A stretch of 64,000 bases of DNA from JBKEDC01 sp047975205 (GCA_047975205.1 JBKEDC010000043.1:62001-126000), one strand, 5' to 3'. Shown: positions 38,434-48,511, numbered from the stretch's first letter. Program-made: numbers and translations. Notes: generated by a model not told the origin, from the letters alone.

Positions 38434-39537
38434 ATGACTTTTTACGACGAAATTCAAAAACATAATTGGGAAGAGGTAAGCAAACAAATTTACAATAAGA
38501 CTGCTAATGATGTAAAGGTAGCATTGCGTAAAGACAAACTTACCATTCACGATTTTCAAGCGTTGATATCTCCCGCAGCAGAACCTTTCTTAGAGCAGAT
38601 GGCACAAAAGAGTATGCAACTTACACAAAAACGTTTTGGAAAAACCATACAATTTTATGCTCCAATGTATCTTTCTAATGCTTGCACCAACAGTTGCATC
38701 TATTGTGGGTTCAATCATAACAATATCTTTGAACGAACCATCCTAAACAAAAAACAGATGCTGAAAGATGCCGATATAATCGCAAAGTTAGGGTTCGAAC
38801 ATATCCTCCTAGTTACCGGTGAATCAAATAAAGACTGCGGAGTAGATTACATTAAGGATATGATGGAAAGCTTACGGGATAAATTCTCCTTAATATCAAT
38901 AGAAGTACAGCCTCTAAAAACCGAAGAATACAAAATACTGACTGAATCAGGACTGAATACTGTATATGTTTATCAGGAAACATATAATGAAGATAACTAT
39001 AAAATTTATCACCCCAAAGGAAAAAAATCGAATTACAGATATCGATTAGAAACTCCCGACCGATTAGGAGAAGCCGGGGTTCATAAAATAGGACTCGGAT
39101 GCTTAATCGGCTTAGAAGACTGGCGTGTAGATACTTATTTCACAGCTCTACACCTCAATTATCTTGAGAAAAAATATTGGCAAACGAAATACACATTATC
39201 CTTTCCTAGATTGAGACCTCATATGGGAAGCTTCGAACCAAATTATAAATCCACTCAACGAAATCTCCTGCAACTAATTTGTGCATATCGGCTTTTTAAT
39301 GAGCAAGTGGAAATATCATTATCAACCCGAGAAAATGCTGATTTTAGAGATCACGCATTAAAGCTGGGAGTAACCTCATATAGCGCAGGATCAAAAACAA
39401 ATCCCGGAGGTTATTCTGAAAAAGAAACAGTAGGACAGTTCTCCGTTCACGATGACAGGACGCCCAATGAGGTGGCTTCAGCGATAAGAAAAAACGGTTA
39501 CGAAGTCATTTGGAAAGATTGGAGTAGTTACATGTAA
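38434..39537 (+). CDS. thiH: 2-iminoacetate synthase
   Basis: Radical-SAM tyrosine lyase that makes dehydroglycine for ThiG. The [4Fe-4S] motif has Cys84, Cys88 and Cys91 (CTNSCIYC), followed by ILLVTGESN and the YQETYNEDNYKIYHPKGKKS region. Length 367 residues matches the family. Anaerobic-type thiazole route (rather than glycine oxidase ThiO) fits a gut or anoxic organism; that is an inference. Confidence 0.95.
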   Translation: MTFYDEIQKHNWEEVSKQIYNKTANDVKVALRKDKLTIHDFQALISPAAEPFLEQMAQKSMQLTQKRFGKTIQFYAPMYLSNACTNSCIYCGFNHNNIFERTILNKKQMLKDADIIAKLGFEHILLVTGESNKDCGVDYIKDMMESLRDKFSLISIEVQPLKTEEYKILTESGLNTVYVYQETYNEDNYKIYHPKGKKSNYRYRLETPDRLGEAGVHKIGLGCLIGLEDWRVDTYFTALHLNYLEKKYWQTKYTLSFPRLRPHMGSFEPNYKSTQRNLLQLICAYRLFNEQVEISLSTRENADFRDHALKLGVTSYSAGSKTNPGGYSEKETVGQFSVHDDRTPNEVASAIRKNGYEVIWKDWSSYM

Positions 39538-39553
39538 AAACTAAACGAAGAAA

Positions 39554-40255
39554 ATGAATCTAAATCAAAAAAATAAGTATAATCGCCATATTACACTTCC
39601 GCAAATAGGTGAAAATGGGCAACAAAAAATAATCAATGCACGTGTATTAGTTGTTGGTGCAGGAGGGCTAGGTTCTCCGGTACTACAGTACCTAACAGCA
39701 GCAGGAGTAGGCACGATTGGTATTGTCGATGGTGATGTTGTCGATTTATCAAATCTACAACGGCAAATACTATACAAAGAGGAACAAATTGGCAAACTAA
39801 AAGTTGAAATGGCAAAAAATAGCCTAAACAAGTTAAATTCTGAGGTACACATTATTACTTATCCAATAGAAATAAATGAAGATAATGCCGAGGAAATAAT
39901 ATCTTGTTATGATATCGTTGTAGGGGCTACCGATAGTTTTAATTCGAGAAAGTGTATTGACTCAGAAACAAGAAAGCAACAAAAGGCCTTTGTTCATGCT
40001 TCAGTTTGTGAGTTTGGTGGTCAGCTTAGCGTGTTCAACTACAATGGAGCGCCATCTTATAGTGACTTGTTTCCAAACACTTCCGACAAAGAAGAACTAC
40101 CTTTGGGAGTCATGGGGGTTCTTCCCGGTATATTAGGAGTTATGCAAGCTTGCGAGGTCATAAAAATCATAACAGGTTGTGGCGAAGTATTGGCAGGCAA
40201 GCTTCTAGTTTATGATGCACTTACAGCCTCTACGAATATTCTAGACATCAACTAA
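39554..40255 (+). CDS. thiF: ThiS adenylyltransferase
   Basis: Activates the ThiS C-terminus with ATP. The 233 residues have the E1-like nucleotide loop VLVVGAGGLGSPVLQYLTAAGVGTIGIVDGDVVDLSNLQRQILY (about 29-72) with the Arg in NLQRQ, and VVGATDSFNSRKCID. No CxxC zinc pair is obvious in the C-terminal part, unlike some MoeB/ThiF proteins. Last gene of the operon, followed by the hairpin-rich gap. Confidence 0.9.
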   Translation: MNLNQKNKYNRHITLPQIGENGQQKIINARVLVVGAGGLGSPVLQYLTAAGVGTIGIVDGDVVDLSNLQRQILYKEEQIGKLKVEMAKNSLNKLNSEVHIITYPIEINEDNAEEIISCYDIVVGATDSFNSRKCIDSETRKQQKAFVHASVCEFGGQLSVFNYNGAPSYSDLFPNTSDKEELPLGVMGVLPGILGVMQACEVIKIITGCGEVLAGKLLVYDALTASTNILDIN

Positions 40256-40461
40256 GCTTATCAACTCATTTTTCTTAGCATACACACAACAATATTACAC
40301 TCTATTTTTTTATATCGTAATTTTTATTATTTTTATGAGAGAAATATTAGCATAGATATTGCAAGTTCACACTTACTCTAACTTTTTTATGTTATATAGA
40401 ATAAGAATGGAACGATTTTAGTATGATTCTCTCTTGTTGTTGAATAAAACTTTCACCTATC

Positions 40462-40692
40462 TTGTCAGCAAGTGGGGTTGAAAAGAATCTACTTATTTAT
40501 TGAAGAAGTATTTTAGCTGACAACCTGCAAAAACCTCATGAAGAAGCCGGTACCGAAAGGAACCGATGAGGTGCAGGTTTTTCTTTAATCTATATAGATT
40601 AAAGAAAAAGTCGGCTAGATTATTCTCATAATAATACACGTGCCGAGTCCTTTTAATCAGCACAGCAATCTCCGAGAATATTTTGATTAAAA
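40462..40692. ncRNA. Cluster of hairpins, possible structured RNA
   Basis: The gap 40256-40723 between convergent thiF and rnr holds at least five nested or adjacent helices: 40462-40469/40516-40523 (8 bp); 40522-40529/40572-40579 plus 40534-40539/40566-40571 capped by a CC-GAAA-GG hairpin (40548-40565); a 32-base perfect palindrome (40578-40609); 40611-40615/40642-40646 enclosing 40619-40624/40630-40635; and 40651-40659/40684-40692 (9 bp). The second hairpin followed by its T-run would also work as the operon terminator. No known RNA family was recognised. Confidence 0.4.
40522..40586 (+). terminator. Probable terminator of the thi operon
   Basis: A long stem (AACCTGCA/TGCAGGTT and CCTCAT/ATGAGG with a four-A bulge) topped by a GAAA tetraloop is followed by TTTCTTT. 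It is the first strong hairpin with a T-tract after thiF, about 270 bases downstream. Confidence 0.55.
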
Positions 40693-40723
40693 TACCAAAT
40701 AAAGACTTCCTATTTTTGATTGC

Positions 40724-42862
40724 TTAGTCAACTAATCTAAAATCAAGTTGTTTCCGTTCCAAATTTGTACGAGCAATTTCAATCGTCAATTTTTGCCCTA
40801 ACTGAAAGTTCCTACCGGTGTGCTGCCCATATAGGCAATATTCTTTTTCGTCAAAGGTATAAAAGTCATCATCAAGTTCACGCATCGGAATCATGCCTTC
40901 ACACTTATTCTCATCAAGCTCAACATAAATGCCCCAATCTGTTAATCCGGATATAACACCTTGAAATTTCTGTCCAATCTTATCTTGCATAAACTCTACC
41001 TGTTTATATTTAATGGAACTCCGTTCTGCATTAGCGGCTAAATTCTCTCGTTCAGAGCAGTGTTTGCAATTTTCTTCATACTTTGCAGCATCAGCGGAAC
41101 GTTTGCCATCTAAATATCTTTCGAGTAGTCGGTGTACCATAACATCAGGATAGCGGCGGATGGGAGAAGTAAAATGTGAATAATACTCAAAGCCTAACCC
41201 ATAGTGCCCGATGTTTCGAGTAGAATATTCTGCTTTTGCCATAGTTCGGATAGCTAGCGTTTCAATCACATTCTGTTCATTCTTGCCATTTACTTCATTA
41301 ATCAAAGAGTTCATGGAATCAGAAATCTGACGAGCTGAAGTTGTTAATATGTTATAGCCAAATTTATTAATAAAATGATTGAAATTATCTAACTTTTCCG
41401 AGTTGGGTCGATCATGGATACGATAAACAAAAGTTTTTTCTTTATTTCCTTTATGCTTCTTGCCAATAAACTCAGCTACCTGTCTGTTGGCTAGCAGCAT
41501 AAATTCTTCTACTAGCTTATTGCTGCCTTTTGATTCCTTAAAATACACAGAAAGCGGTTTCCCCTTCTCGTCTATTTCAAACTTTACTTCTACACGGTCA
41601 AAACCAATGGAGCCTCGCTTAAAACGAGACTCACGAAGCTTCTCCGCAATATGGTGCATTTGTAAAACCTCGGTCTTTAATTCGCCTTCTCCTGCTTCAA
41701 TAATTTGTTGAGCTTCCTCATATGTAAACCTGCGATTCGAATGAATAACGGTTCTACCAAACCATTCTTTTATTACCTCTCCTTGTATATTCATTTGAAA
41801 AATAGCCGAAAAACAAAGTTTATCTTCGTGTGGACGTAAAGAACACACTCCATTAGATAGTTTCTCAGGAAGCATAGGAACAACGCGATCAACCAGATAA
41901 ACTGATGTGGCTCGTTCATAAGCTTCATCATCAAGAATTGTATTCGGGCGAACATAATGACTTACATCAGCAATATGCACACCTATCTCCCAGATATCGT
42001 CATTTATAGCCTGAATAGAAAGCGCATCATCAAAGTCTTTGGCATCTGCAGGATCTATGGTAAAGGTAGTTACCGAACGCATATCTCGTCGCAATTTTAT
42101 TTCTTCCGCAGGTATTTCTTCTGCAATTCGGTCGGCAGCCTTTAATACGTTCTCCGGAAATCTCAGCGGAAGATCATATTCTGCTAAGATAGCATTCATT
42201 TCAGTATCGTTTTCACCAACACTTCCTAAAATTTCAACTACCTCTCCATAAGGATTTTTAGCCCGCATCGGCCAGTCTGTAATTCTAACAATAGCTTTTT
42301 GTCCACCAACAGCTCCCTTGAGTTTATCATTTGGAATGAACACATCAAACCCTACTTTACCTGTTGGAATTAAGAAAGCAAAATTACGAGAACGCTCAAT
42401 AGTTCCCACAAAAGTTTCTTTGGCTCGTTTTATAATCTCAATAACTTCCCCCTCTAAATTTTTACCTTTCCGTTTAGCATAAGGCGCAGCTTTCACTACA
42501 TCTCCTTCCATGGCATGGTGTAGGTTTCTCGCAGAGATAACCATCGGTTGTTCTAATTCCTCCGATATGAATAGTGCTGAACCTTGAGGTTGAAGCTCTA
42601 TTCTTCCAGTCACACTAGCTACTTTTGAGCTTATTTTAAATCGACCGCGATAAGGTTGTTCAATACGTCCGGATTCATACAATTCTTCCAAAACTACATT
42701 AATTAACCGCTTGATTTCTTTATCGGTTATCCTTAATTCTTTGGCGATAATCTTATAATTGAATGTCTTATTTTGATGCTCATAAAAAATATTCAGTATG
42801 TTTTGCTTTAAATCGTGTTTATTGAAGCTTTTCGATTTGTTTTTTTTCTTTGCCTTTTTCAT
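40724..42862 (-). CDS. rnr: Ribonuclease R
   Basis: 3'-5' exoribonuclease that degrades structured RNA. The 712 residues begin with a Lys-rich tail and a winged-helix domain (about 15-65), then cold-shock domains (about 75-230), the catalytic RNB domain with TIDPADAKDFDDALSI (about 268-283; metal-binding Asp cluster) and HIADVSHYVRP, and a C-terminal S1 domain (about 630-712; FQGVISGLTDWGIYVELDENKCEGMIPMREL). Complete for the family. Its own promoter lies 76 bases upstream. Confidence 0.96.
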   Translation of the reverse strand: MKKAKKKNKSKSFNKHDLKQNILNIFYEHQNKTFNYKIIAKELRITDKEIKRLINVVLEELYESGRIEQPYRGRFKISSKVASVTGRIELQPQGSALFISEELEQPMVISARNLHHAMEGDVVKAAPYAKRKGKNLEGEVIEIIKRAKETFVGTIERSRNFAFLIPTGKVGFDVFIPNDKLKGAVGGQKAIVRITDWPMRAKNPYGEVVEILGSVGENDTEMNAILAEYDLPLRFPENVLKAADRIAEEIPAEEIKLRRDMRSVTTFTIDPADAKDFDDALSIQAINDDIWEIGVHIADVSHYVRPNTILDDEAYERATSVYLVDRVVPMLPEKLSNGVCSLRPHEDKLCFSAIFQMNIQGEVIKEWFGRTVIHSNRRFTYEEAQQIIEAGEGELKTEVLQMHHIAEKLRESRFKRGSIGFDRVEVKFEIDEKGKPLSVYFKESKGSNKLVEEFMLLANRQVAEFIGKKHKGNKEKTFVYRIHDRPNSEKLDNFNHFINKFGYNILTTSARQISDSMNSLINEVNGKNEQNVIETLAIRTMAKAEYSTRNIGHYGLGFEYYSHFTSPIRRYPDVMVHRLLERYLDGKRSADAAKYEENCKHCSERENLAANAERSSIKYKQVEFMQDKIGQKFQGVISGLTDWGIYVELDENKCEGMIPMRELDDDFYTFDEKEYCLYGQHTGRNFQLGQKLTIEIARTNLERKQLDFRLVD

Positions 42863-42937
42863 ACTTTTTGTTTTTTATTCTAAGAATGTTACGCACTCAT
42901 TGAGCATATAACTAAGCAAGTAACATTGTGCTGTTAG

Positions 42938-42945
42938 CAAAGGTA
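42938..42945 (-). promoter_or_regulatory. -7 promoter box for rnr
   Basis: Minus-strand TACCTTTG, a full match to TAnnTTTG, 75 bases before the rnr ATG. Confidence 0.45.
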
Positions 42946-43113
42946 AATAAATCGCTCTAGAATCCAACATGTGCTTTTCTGTTAATCAGAATATGAGTTA
43001 GGTTCAAAGTGTACTTTTTACTTTATACATAGGGCTACTTAATTATTTTTTAACCTATTTCCTTTTTATTATATAACTTCACACCCCGGTTTTACATAAC
43101 ACTCTAATTTAAT

Positions 43114-45885
43114 ATGAATAATAAACATATCTGTCAGTTACTGTTGTCGGCTGTGCTCATGTTATGCTCTTGCTTTAGTGGCTTTGCCCAAGTAAGTATC
43201 CAAGAGATTAGCTGCGAACAACAAAAAAATCCAATGGGTATAGAAAGTATAAATCCTCGCTTATCTTGGAAAATAATAAGTCAAGAGCGCGCTGTTTATC
43301 AAACTGCTTATCAGATTATAGTAGCTAGCTCTATCAACAAATTGAGTGAGGAAGATGCTGACCTCTGGAACTCGGGTAAAGTACAGAGTGACCAGTCACA
43401 GTATGTGGCATATCAAGGGAAGGAATTAGCAAGTAGAGACGAATGTTATTGGAAAGTCAGAGTATGGACAAATAAAGGGAATAGCACATGGAGCCAACCG
43501 GCAAAATGGGAAATGGGTTTACTATTTTATAAGGATTGGCGTGCTCGTTGGATTGGCTTCGACTATGCCTTTCCTTGGGATGATGATTCTTTTCATTCTC
43601 ATTTATCGGCTCGCTATTTTCGCAAAGAAATCGAATTAAACAAAAACGAGATTGAAAAAGCAAGAGTTTACATCATTGGTTTAGGATTATACGAATTTAG
43701 TTTAAATGGGAATAAAGTTGGCAATGCAGTTTTAGCACCGTCGCCAACCGATTATAATAAAAACATAAAATATAATATATTCGATGTAACCCAACAACTT
43801 AAAGATGGGAAAAATGCTTTAGGTGTGGTAGTGGGCAATGGCAGATACCACACGATGCGACAGCACTATAAAGGGTATAAAATTAAAAACTTTGGTTTTC
43901 CTAAATTACTATTCCAATTAGAGGTAACCTATAAAAACGGAAAACGCGATTATTTTCGTTCCGATAATTCATGGAAAGGAACTGCTGATGGACCAATACG
44001 TTCTAACAATGAATATGACGGCGAAGATTATGATGCTCGTAAAGAGCTGAAAGGATGGAATGAAGTGGGCTATGATGACAGCAAGTGGTTAACTGCAGAA
44101 TACGTAGAGCAACCGGATGCTACCTATCAGGCACAACAGAATAAGAATATGAAAGTACTGAAGGAGATTAAACCGATTTCTTTAAATCAGCTCCCTGATG
44201 GAAAATATATTTTAGATTTAGGACAAAATATTGCCGGATGGCTACAGTTACGCATAAAGGGAAGCTCCGGAGATAAAGTAACCATGCGATTTGGTGAAGT
44301 ACTAAATAAAGATGGCTCCTTATTTACTACTAATCTGAGAGATGCAAAGCAAGAAGCTAATTATACTTTAAAAGGGAGCAATTTAGAAGTATGGGAGCCT
44401 AAATTTGTGTACTATGGATTCAGATATGTTGAAATATCCGGATATCCGGGAACTCCTACTCTTAATGATTTTATGGGTAAAGTAGTTTCTGACGAGATGG
44501 AAGTTAATGGTTATTTCCATAGCGATAATATACTACTGAATCAATTATATAAAAACGCTTGTTGGGGTATACTCGGAAACTATAAAGGGATGCCTGTTGA
44601 TTGCCCCCAACGCAATGAACGCCAGCCTTGGTTAGGAGATAGAACCACCGGTTGCTATGGAGAAAACTTTATCTTTAACAACGCTGCATTATATAAAAAA
44701 TGGATTGACGATATTGCCTATTCTCAACTAAATAACGGCGAGATATGCGACGTAGCTCCGGCTTATTGGAGATATTACAGCGATAACATGTCGTGGTGTG
44801 GAACTTGGCTAACCACCGCAGATATGATTTATCAACAAACAGGAGATATAGAACCTATAGTCAAGCATTACGCCGGTATGAAAAAGTGGTTAAGCTACAT
44901 GGTTCGTCGTTATGGAGATGATTATATCATTACAAAAGACTCATATGGTGATTGGTGTGCTCCGCCACTTACCATTGAAGCCGGTAGAGGAAAAAGTGCC
45001 GATAAAAAACATCCAAGTGCATTAATCTCAACAGCTTATTATTATCATTATTTACAGCTCATGCAAAGTTTTGCAAGGATATCGGGACACGATGAAGATA
45101 TTACTCACTATCAGGAAACCGCCTCAAAAGTAAAGCAAGCTTTCAATGATAAGTTTTATCATTCAGCACAAGCAACCTACGGAGACGATAAATTAACCGA
45201 TAATTTATTGGCATTAGCTATGGGATTAACTACGAAAGAAACAAAAGAGAAAACCATACAATGCATACAACGCATAATAAACAATCATGATAATCATTTA
45301 AGCTCGGGAGTTATAGGTATGCAATGGCTTATGCGTTCACTGACACATAATGGAATGTCTGATTTAGCTTGGACTATTGCCACAAATGTAACTTATCCGA
45401 GTTGGGGATACATGGTTGAACATGGAGCTACAACCATTTGGGAGCTATGGAATGGAAATACAGCTCACCCTAAAATGAATTCATATAATCATGTTATGAT
45501 GTTGGGCGATTTAATAGTTTGGATGTATGAAGATTTAGCCGGCATTAAATCGAGCAGAGAAGATGTGGGATTCAAAAAAATCATAATGAATCCGATGTTT
45601 GATGCTCAAACGGACACGACTAACGCTTACTATAATTCCATTTACGGAGACATTCAAAGTAATTGGACAAAAAATAAAAACAAATTAAAATGGAACGTTA
45701 TAATTCCATGCAACAGCACAGCAGAGCTTAAGATTCCAAGAAAAAGTGCATCGGTAGCTATTCAGGAAGGAGTTAAAGATATTCACCAAACAGAGGGAGT
45801 AAAAGTACTTGAAGAGAGCAAAAATTATATTTTGGTGGAAGTGGGCTCCGGAACCTATAATTTTCAAGTATCAAGGTATTTCTAA
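43114..45885 (+). CDS. GH78-type alpha-L-rhamnosidase
   Basis: Secreted enzyme (923 residues) that removes alpha-L-rhamnose. Signal peptide about 1-26 (FSGFAQ). Domain order fits GH78: an N-terminal beta-sandwich (NPRLSWKI ... YWKVRVWTNKG), a carbohydrate-binding sandwich (YFRKEIELNKNEIEKARVYIIGLGLYEFSLNG), an (alpha/alpha)6 catalytic domain with DCPQRNERQPWLGDR (about 496-510; acidic catalytic region) and TIWELWNGN (about 776), and a C-terminal sandwich. No transporter or regulator is adjacent, but it complements the GH106 enzyme at 4.6 kb. Confidence 0.93.
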   Translation: MNNKHICQLLLSAVLMLCSCFSGFAQVSIQEISCEQQKNPMGIESINPRLSWKIISQERAVYQTAYQIIVASSINKLSEEDADLWNSGKVQSDQSQYVAYQGKELASRDECYWKVRVWTNKGNSTWSQPAKWEMGLLFYKDWRARWIGFDYAFPWDDDSFHSHLSARYFRKEIELNKNEIEKARVYIIGLGLYEFSLNGNKVGNAVLAPSPTDYNKNIKYNIFDVTQQLKDGKNALGVVVGNGRYHTMRQHYKGYKIKNFGFPKLLFQLEVTYKNGKRDYFRSDNSWKGTADGPIRSNNEYDGEDYDARKELKGWNEVGYDDSKWLTAEYVEQPDATYQAQQNKNMKVLKEIKPISLNQLPDGKYILDLGQNIAGWLQLRIKGSSGDKVTMRFGEVLNKDGSLFTTNLRDAKQEANYTLKGSNLEVWEPKFVYYGFRYVEISGYPGTPTLNDFMGKVVSDEMEVNGYFHSDNILLNQLYKNACWGILGNYKGMPVDCPQRNERQPWLGDRTTGCYGENFIFNNAALYKKWIDDIAYSQLNNGEICDVAPAYWRYYSDNMSWCGTWLTTADMIYQQTGDIEPIVKHYAGMKKWLSYMVRRYGDDYIITKDSYGDWCAPPLTIEAGRGKSADKKHPSALISTAYYYHYLQLMQSFARISGHDEDITHYQETASKVKQAFNDKFYHSAQATYGDDKLTDNLLALAMGLTTKETKEKTIQCIQRIINNHDNHLSSGVIGMQWLMRSLTHNGMSDLAWTIATNVTYPSWGYMVEHGATTIWELWNGNTAHPKMNSYNHVMMLGDLIVWMYEDLAGIKSSREDVGFKKIIMNPMFDAQTDTTNAYYNSIYGDIQSNWTKNKNKLKWNVIIPCNSTAELKIPRKSASVAIQEGVKDIHQTEGVKVLEESKNYILVEVGSGTYNFQVSRYF

Positions 45886-45999
45886 CGTGATTTCAGAGTC
45901 ATATTTAGCAAGCTATTGCAACAGTATAGTTGTTATTAGTTAATAGCCATCCATCTGATTGTAAATAAGTTGATTCTGAATTCACACATTCTCTTATTC

Positions 46000-46101
46000 A
46001 ATTATCAAGAAAGGATAGAACTAAAATTAGATTGAAAGTCCATTTCTAAAGAAATAATAGGTTCACCAAGACGAATTTTGCTCTATCCTTTCTTGATAAT
46101 T
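46000..46101. repeat. 102-bp element with 20-bp terminal inverted repeats (MITE-like)
   Basis: Perfect 20-base arms (46000-46019 and 46082-46101) enclose 62 bases; an inner AAAATT/AATTTT pair extends the stem. No coding capacity and no transposase nearby; a target-site duplication is not clear. The rest of 45886-46283 contains no gene. Confidence 0.6.
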
Positions 46102-46224
46102 AACACAATTAGTACGTTGTAGCTTTATCTGCTGCAGAATATGGTTTGCAAAAGTATTTTCAGAATGCATTCCGCAATGAGGTATGGTTCATTCCGTGAT
46201 AACCAATGTCGTAATTATTAAAGA

Positions 46225-46261
46225 GCCTGAGTTTATATACAATTCAAAATCAGGCTTTTAT
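46225..46261. terminator. Hairpin between the GH78 and carbonic anhydrase genes
   Basis: GCCTGA (46225-46230) pairs with TCAGGC (46250-46255), followed by TTTTAT. It lies in the gap between two convergent genes and may serve either strand. Confidence 0.55.
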
Positions 46262-46283
46262 ATTGCACTTATTCATCTAACAC

Positions 46284-46904
46284 CTATTTCTTCCAGTCGG
46301 CAGGAATTTTATTCGGATCGATTTCTTTTAATGAATCAATTTCTCCGGTTTCCATGTTAAAAATCCAACCATGTATAAAAACCTCTTGTCCGCGTTTCCA
46401 AGCTTCCCGAATAATCGGATTTCTAGAAACTTCATCAACTTGCTTGAATACATTTAATTCCGCTAAATTATTTATACGATGTTTTTCCTCCCGATGTTTT
46501 TCTATATCGGCCTTATTTTCCATATAAGTATCGCGGATATCTTTAATCCAAGGCGTTAAATGTTCATCTTGTAAATCATTTATGGCAGCATTACATCCTC
46601 CACAGCCATGGTGACCGCAAATTACAACATGTTTTACTTTTAAATAATCAACAGCATATTTTAAAACACTCGCAAAACTCGGGTCATCAGTTCTGGCAAT
46701 GTTGGCAATATTGCGGTGTACAAAAAAATCACCCGGATTTGCACCCGTAATTTCTTCGGCAGGAACTCTACTATCGGCACAGCCAACCCATAGGTATTGC
46801 GGATTCTGACTTAAACTCAAACGCTTGAAATATTCACTGTCTGTGTTTTTTTTAGCTTGTGCCCAACTACGATTAAAAAGTAAAATCTGTTTATATGTTT
46901 CCAT
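46284..46904 (-). CDS. can: Beta-class carbonic anhydrase
   Basis: Interconverts carbon dioxide and bicarbonate. The 206 residues contain zinc ligands Cys42 (GCADSR), His98 and Cys101 (HHGCGGC) and the Asp44-Arg46 dyad. The gene follows the SulP transporter by 20 bases on the same strand, so the pair likely imports or holds bicarbonate for carboxylation and for CarAB, which lies just beyond the transporter. Confidence 0.95.
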   Translation of the reverse strand: METYKQILLFNRSWAQAKKNTDSEYFKRLSLSQNPQYLWVGCADSRVPAEEITGANPGDFFVHRNIANIARTDDPSFASVLKYAVDYLKVKHVVICGHHGCGGCNAAINDLQDEHLTPWIKDIRDTYMENKADIEKHREEKHRINNLAELNVFKQVDEVSRNPIIREAWKRGQEVFIHGWIFNMETGEIDSLKEIDPNKIPADWKK

Positions 46905-46924
46905 CCTATTTCCTCATTAATTTG

Positions 46925-48472
46925 TTACACGTCTTCCTTTATTTCTTTAAACATTTCAATCACCGCAGTATCTGAACGCTTAAAAGACACGGTAATATTA
47001 CGAATTTCAGCTGTTTCTGCAAAGTCATTTAGCGTTTGCACGATATCATAATCAATAAAATCAATGCGTGTACCGTCTATTAGAACATTTGAGTTATCGG
47101 GAATACGTTGCAAGATGCGACGAAGCTGCGCTTTATTAAAGAAATACATGCTTCGAGTAAGTTGTATCAGGTAGTTATTGTCGACGCGAGTTCTAATTAC
47201 TGCCGATCGGAAATTCGTTCTTAATACAAATCCTAAACCGACTATGATTCCTACAAAAATACCCGCAAGTAAATTGGTAAGCAATATCGTTATGATGGTA
47301 ACAAAAAATGGGACATATTGGGAGCTTCCGGCTTGAATTGCTTTTTTATATATCGACAGCTTATTTAATTTCAGACCTACATGAATAAGAATAGCTGCTA
47401 ATGCGGCATAGGGAATGTAGTTTAAATAGTTGGCAAAAAATAAAGCACTCACCAATAATAACACACCATGCATGATAGCCGACAGCTTACCTTTTGCTCC
47501 GGCATTAATGTTAGCAGAACTTCGCACAATAACTGCTGTAAGCGGAATTCCACCTATAAATCCAACAATAATATTACCTATACCTTGCGCCTTTAACTCC
47601 TGATTAGGTGATGAAATTCTTTTCTCCGGATCAAGTTTATCTGCTGCATCCAAACTCAATAAAGATTCCAAACTCCCTACAATGGCAATAGTTATAGCCA
47701 CAATGTAAACCTCCATATTTAATAAGGCAGAAAAATTCGGAAAACTTAAACTACTCATCAAGCTGTCAAACCCATCAATGATAGGTAGATTTACTAAATG
47801 CGAACTGCCAAGCTGCATAGCAGGAGAATAAAGGCTGTTTAGTACTAATCCTATCACTACAGCTAACAACGGCCCGGGGATAAGCGATAAAGCCGTATTC
47901 TTTTTTATAAACGGACGATCCCATAGTAACAGCATCCCCAATGACAATGCAAAAATTAAAAAAGCACTCCATGAAAAATATTGAGATATACCTATCCATA
48001 TCTCCGAAATAGAGTTATGCCCATGAGAATCTTTAAATGCCCATAAATCGATATCATTAAAATCGAATCCTATGGCATGAGGAATTTGCTTTAATATAAT
48101 TTGCAAGCCAATAGCAGAGAGCATACCTGTGATTACCGATACCGGGAAAAAGTGTCCGATAATACCGCCTCTGAAATAGCCTAGAAGAAATTGAATTACT
48201 CCTGAAAGAATAACTGCCACTAAAAAAGATTCAAATCCTAAATCGAGTATAGCAGCTAATACAATTGTTGTTAATCCGGCTGCAGGCCCGGACACGCTTA
48301 ATCGAGAATCGCTAAGAAACCCTACGACAATACCACCAACAACCCCGGTTATAATACCGGCAAAAAGCGGCGCACCCGATGCTACAGCAACGCCTAAGCA
48401 TAAAGGAAGAGCTACTAAGAAAACAACAATACTCGCCGGAAGATCATTCTTCAGTGTAGAAAACAATTTCAT
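46925..48472 (-). CDS. SulP-family inorganic anion transporter
   Basis: Inner-membrane anion carrier (515 residues) with about 10-12 hydrophobic segments (about 10-415) including the SVSGPAAGLT motif (about 58) of the SulP signature, and a cytoplasmic C-terminal STAS domain (about 425-515; VLIDGTRIDFIDYDIVQTLNDFAE). Pairing with carbonic anhydrase makes bicarbonate the most likely substrate, but sulfate cannot be excluded from sequence. Confidence 0.87.
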   Translation of the reverse strand: MKLFSTLKNDLPASIVVFLVALPLCLGVAVASGAPLFAGIITGVVGGIVVGFLSDSRLSVSGPAAGLTTIVLAAILDLGFESFLVAVILSGVIQFLLGYFRGGIIGHFFPVSVITGMLSAIGLQIILKQIPHAIGFDFNDIDLWAFKDSHGHNSISEIWIGISQYFSWSAFLIFALSLGMLLLWDRPFIKKNTALSLIPGPLLAVVIGLVLNSLYSPAMQLGSSHLVNLPIIDGFDSLMSSLSFPNFSALLNMEVYIVAITIAIVGSLESLLSLDAADKLDPEKRISSPNQELKAQGIGNIIVGFIGGIPLTAVIVRSSANINAGAKGKLSAIMHGVLLLVSALFFANYLNYIPYAALAAILIHVGLKLNKLSIYKKAIQAGSSQYVPFFVTIITILLTNLLAGIFVGIIVGLGFVLRTNFRSAVIRTRVDNNYLIQLTRSMYFFNKAQLRRILQRIPDNSNVLIDGTRIDFIDYDIVQTLNDFAETAEIRNITVSFKRSDTAVIEMFKEIKEDV

Positions 48473-48503
48473 CTGTTAGATTTATTTTTAGATTTATAGC
48501 AGA

Positions 48504-48511
48504 CAAAATTA
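48504..48511 (-). promoter_or_regulatory. -7 promoter box for the SulP-carbonic anhydrase operon
   Basis: Minus-strand TAATTTTG matches TAnnTTTG, 31 bases before the SulP start. Confidence 0.5.

Noticed and set aside
40548..40565. SRP (4.5S) RNA or RNase P RNA in the hairpin cluster
   Set aside because: The GAAA-capped hairpin lacks the conserved SRP internal-loop bases and the RNase P core motifs.
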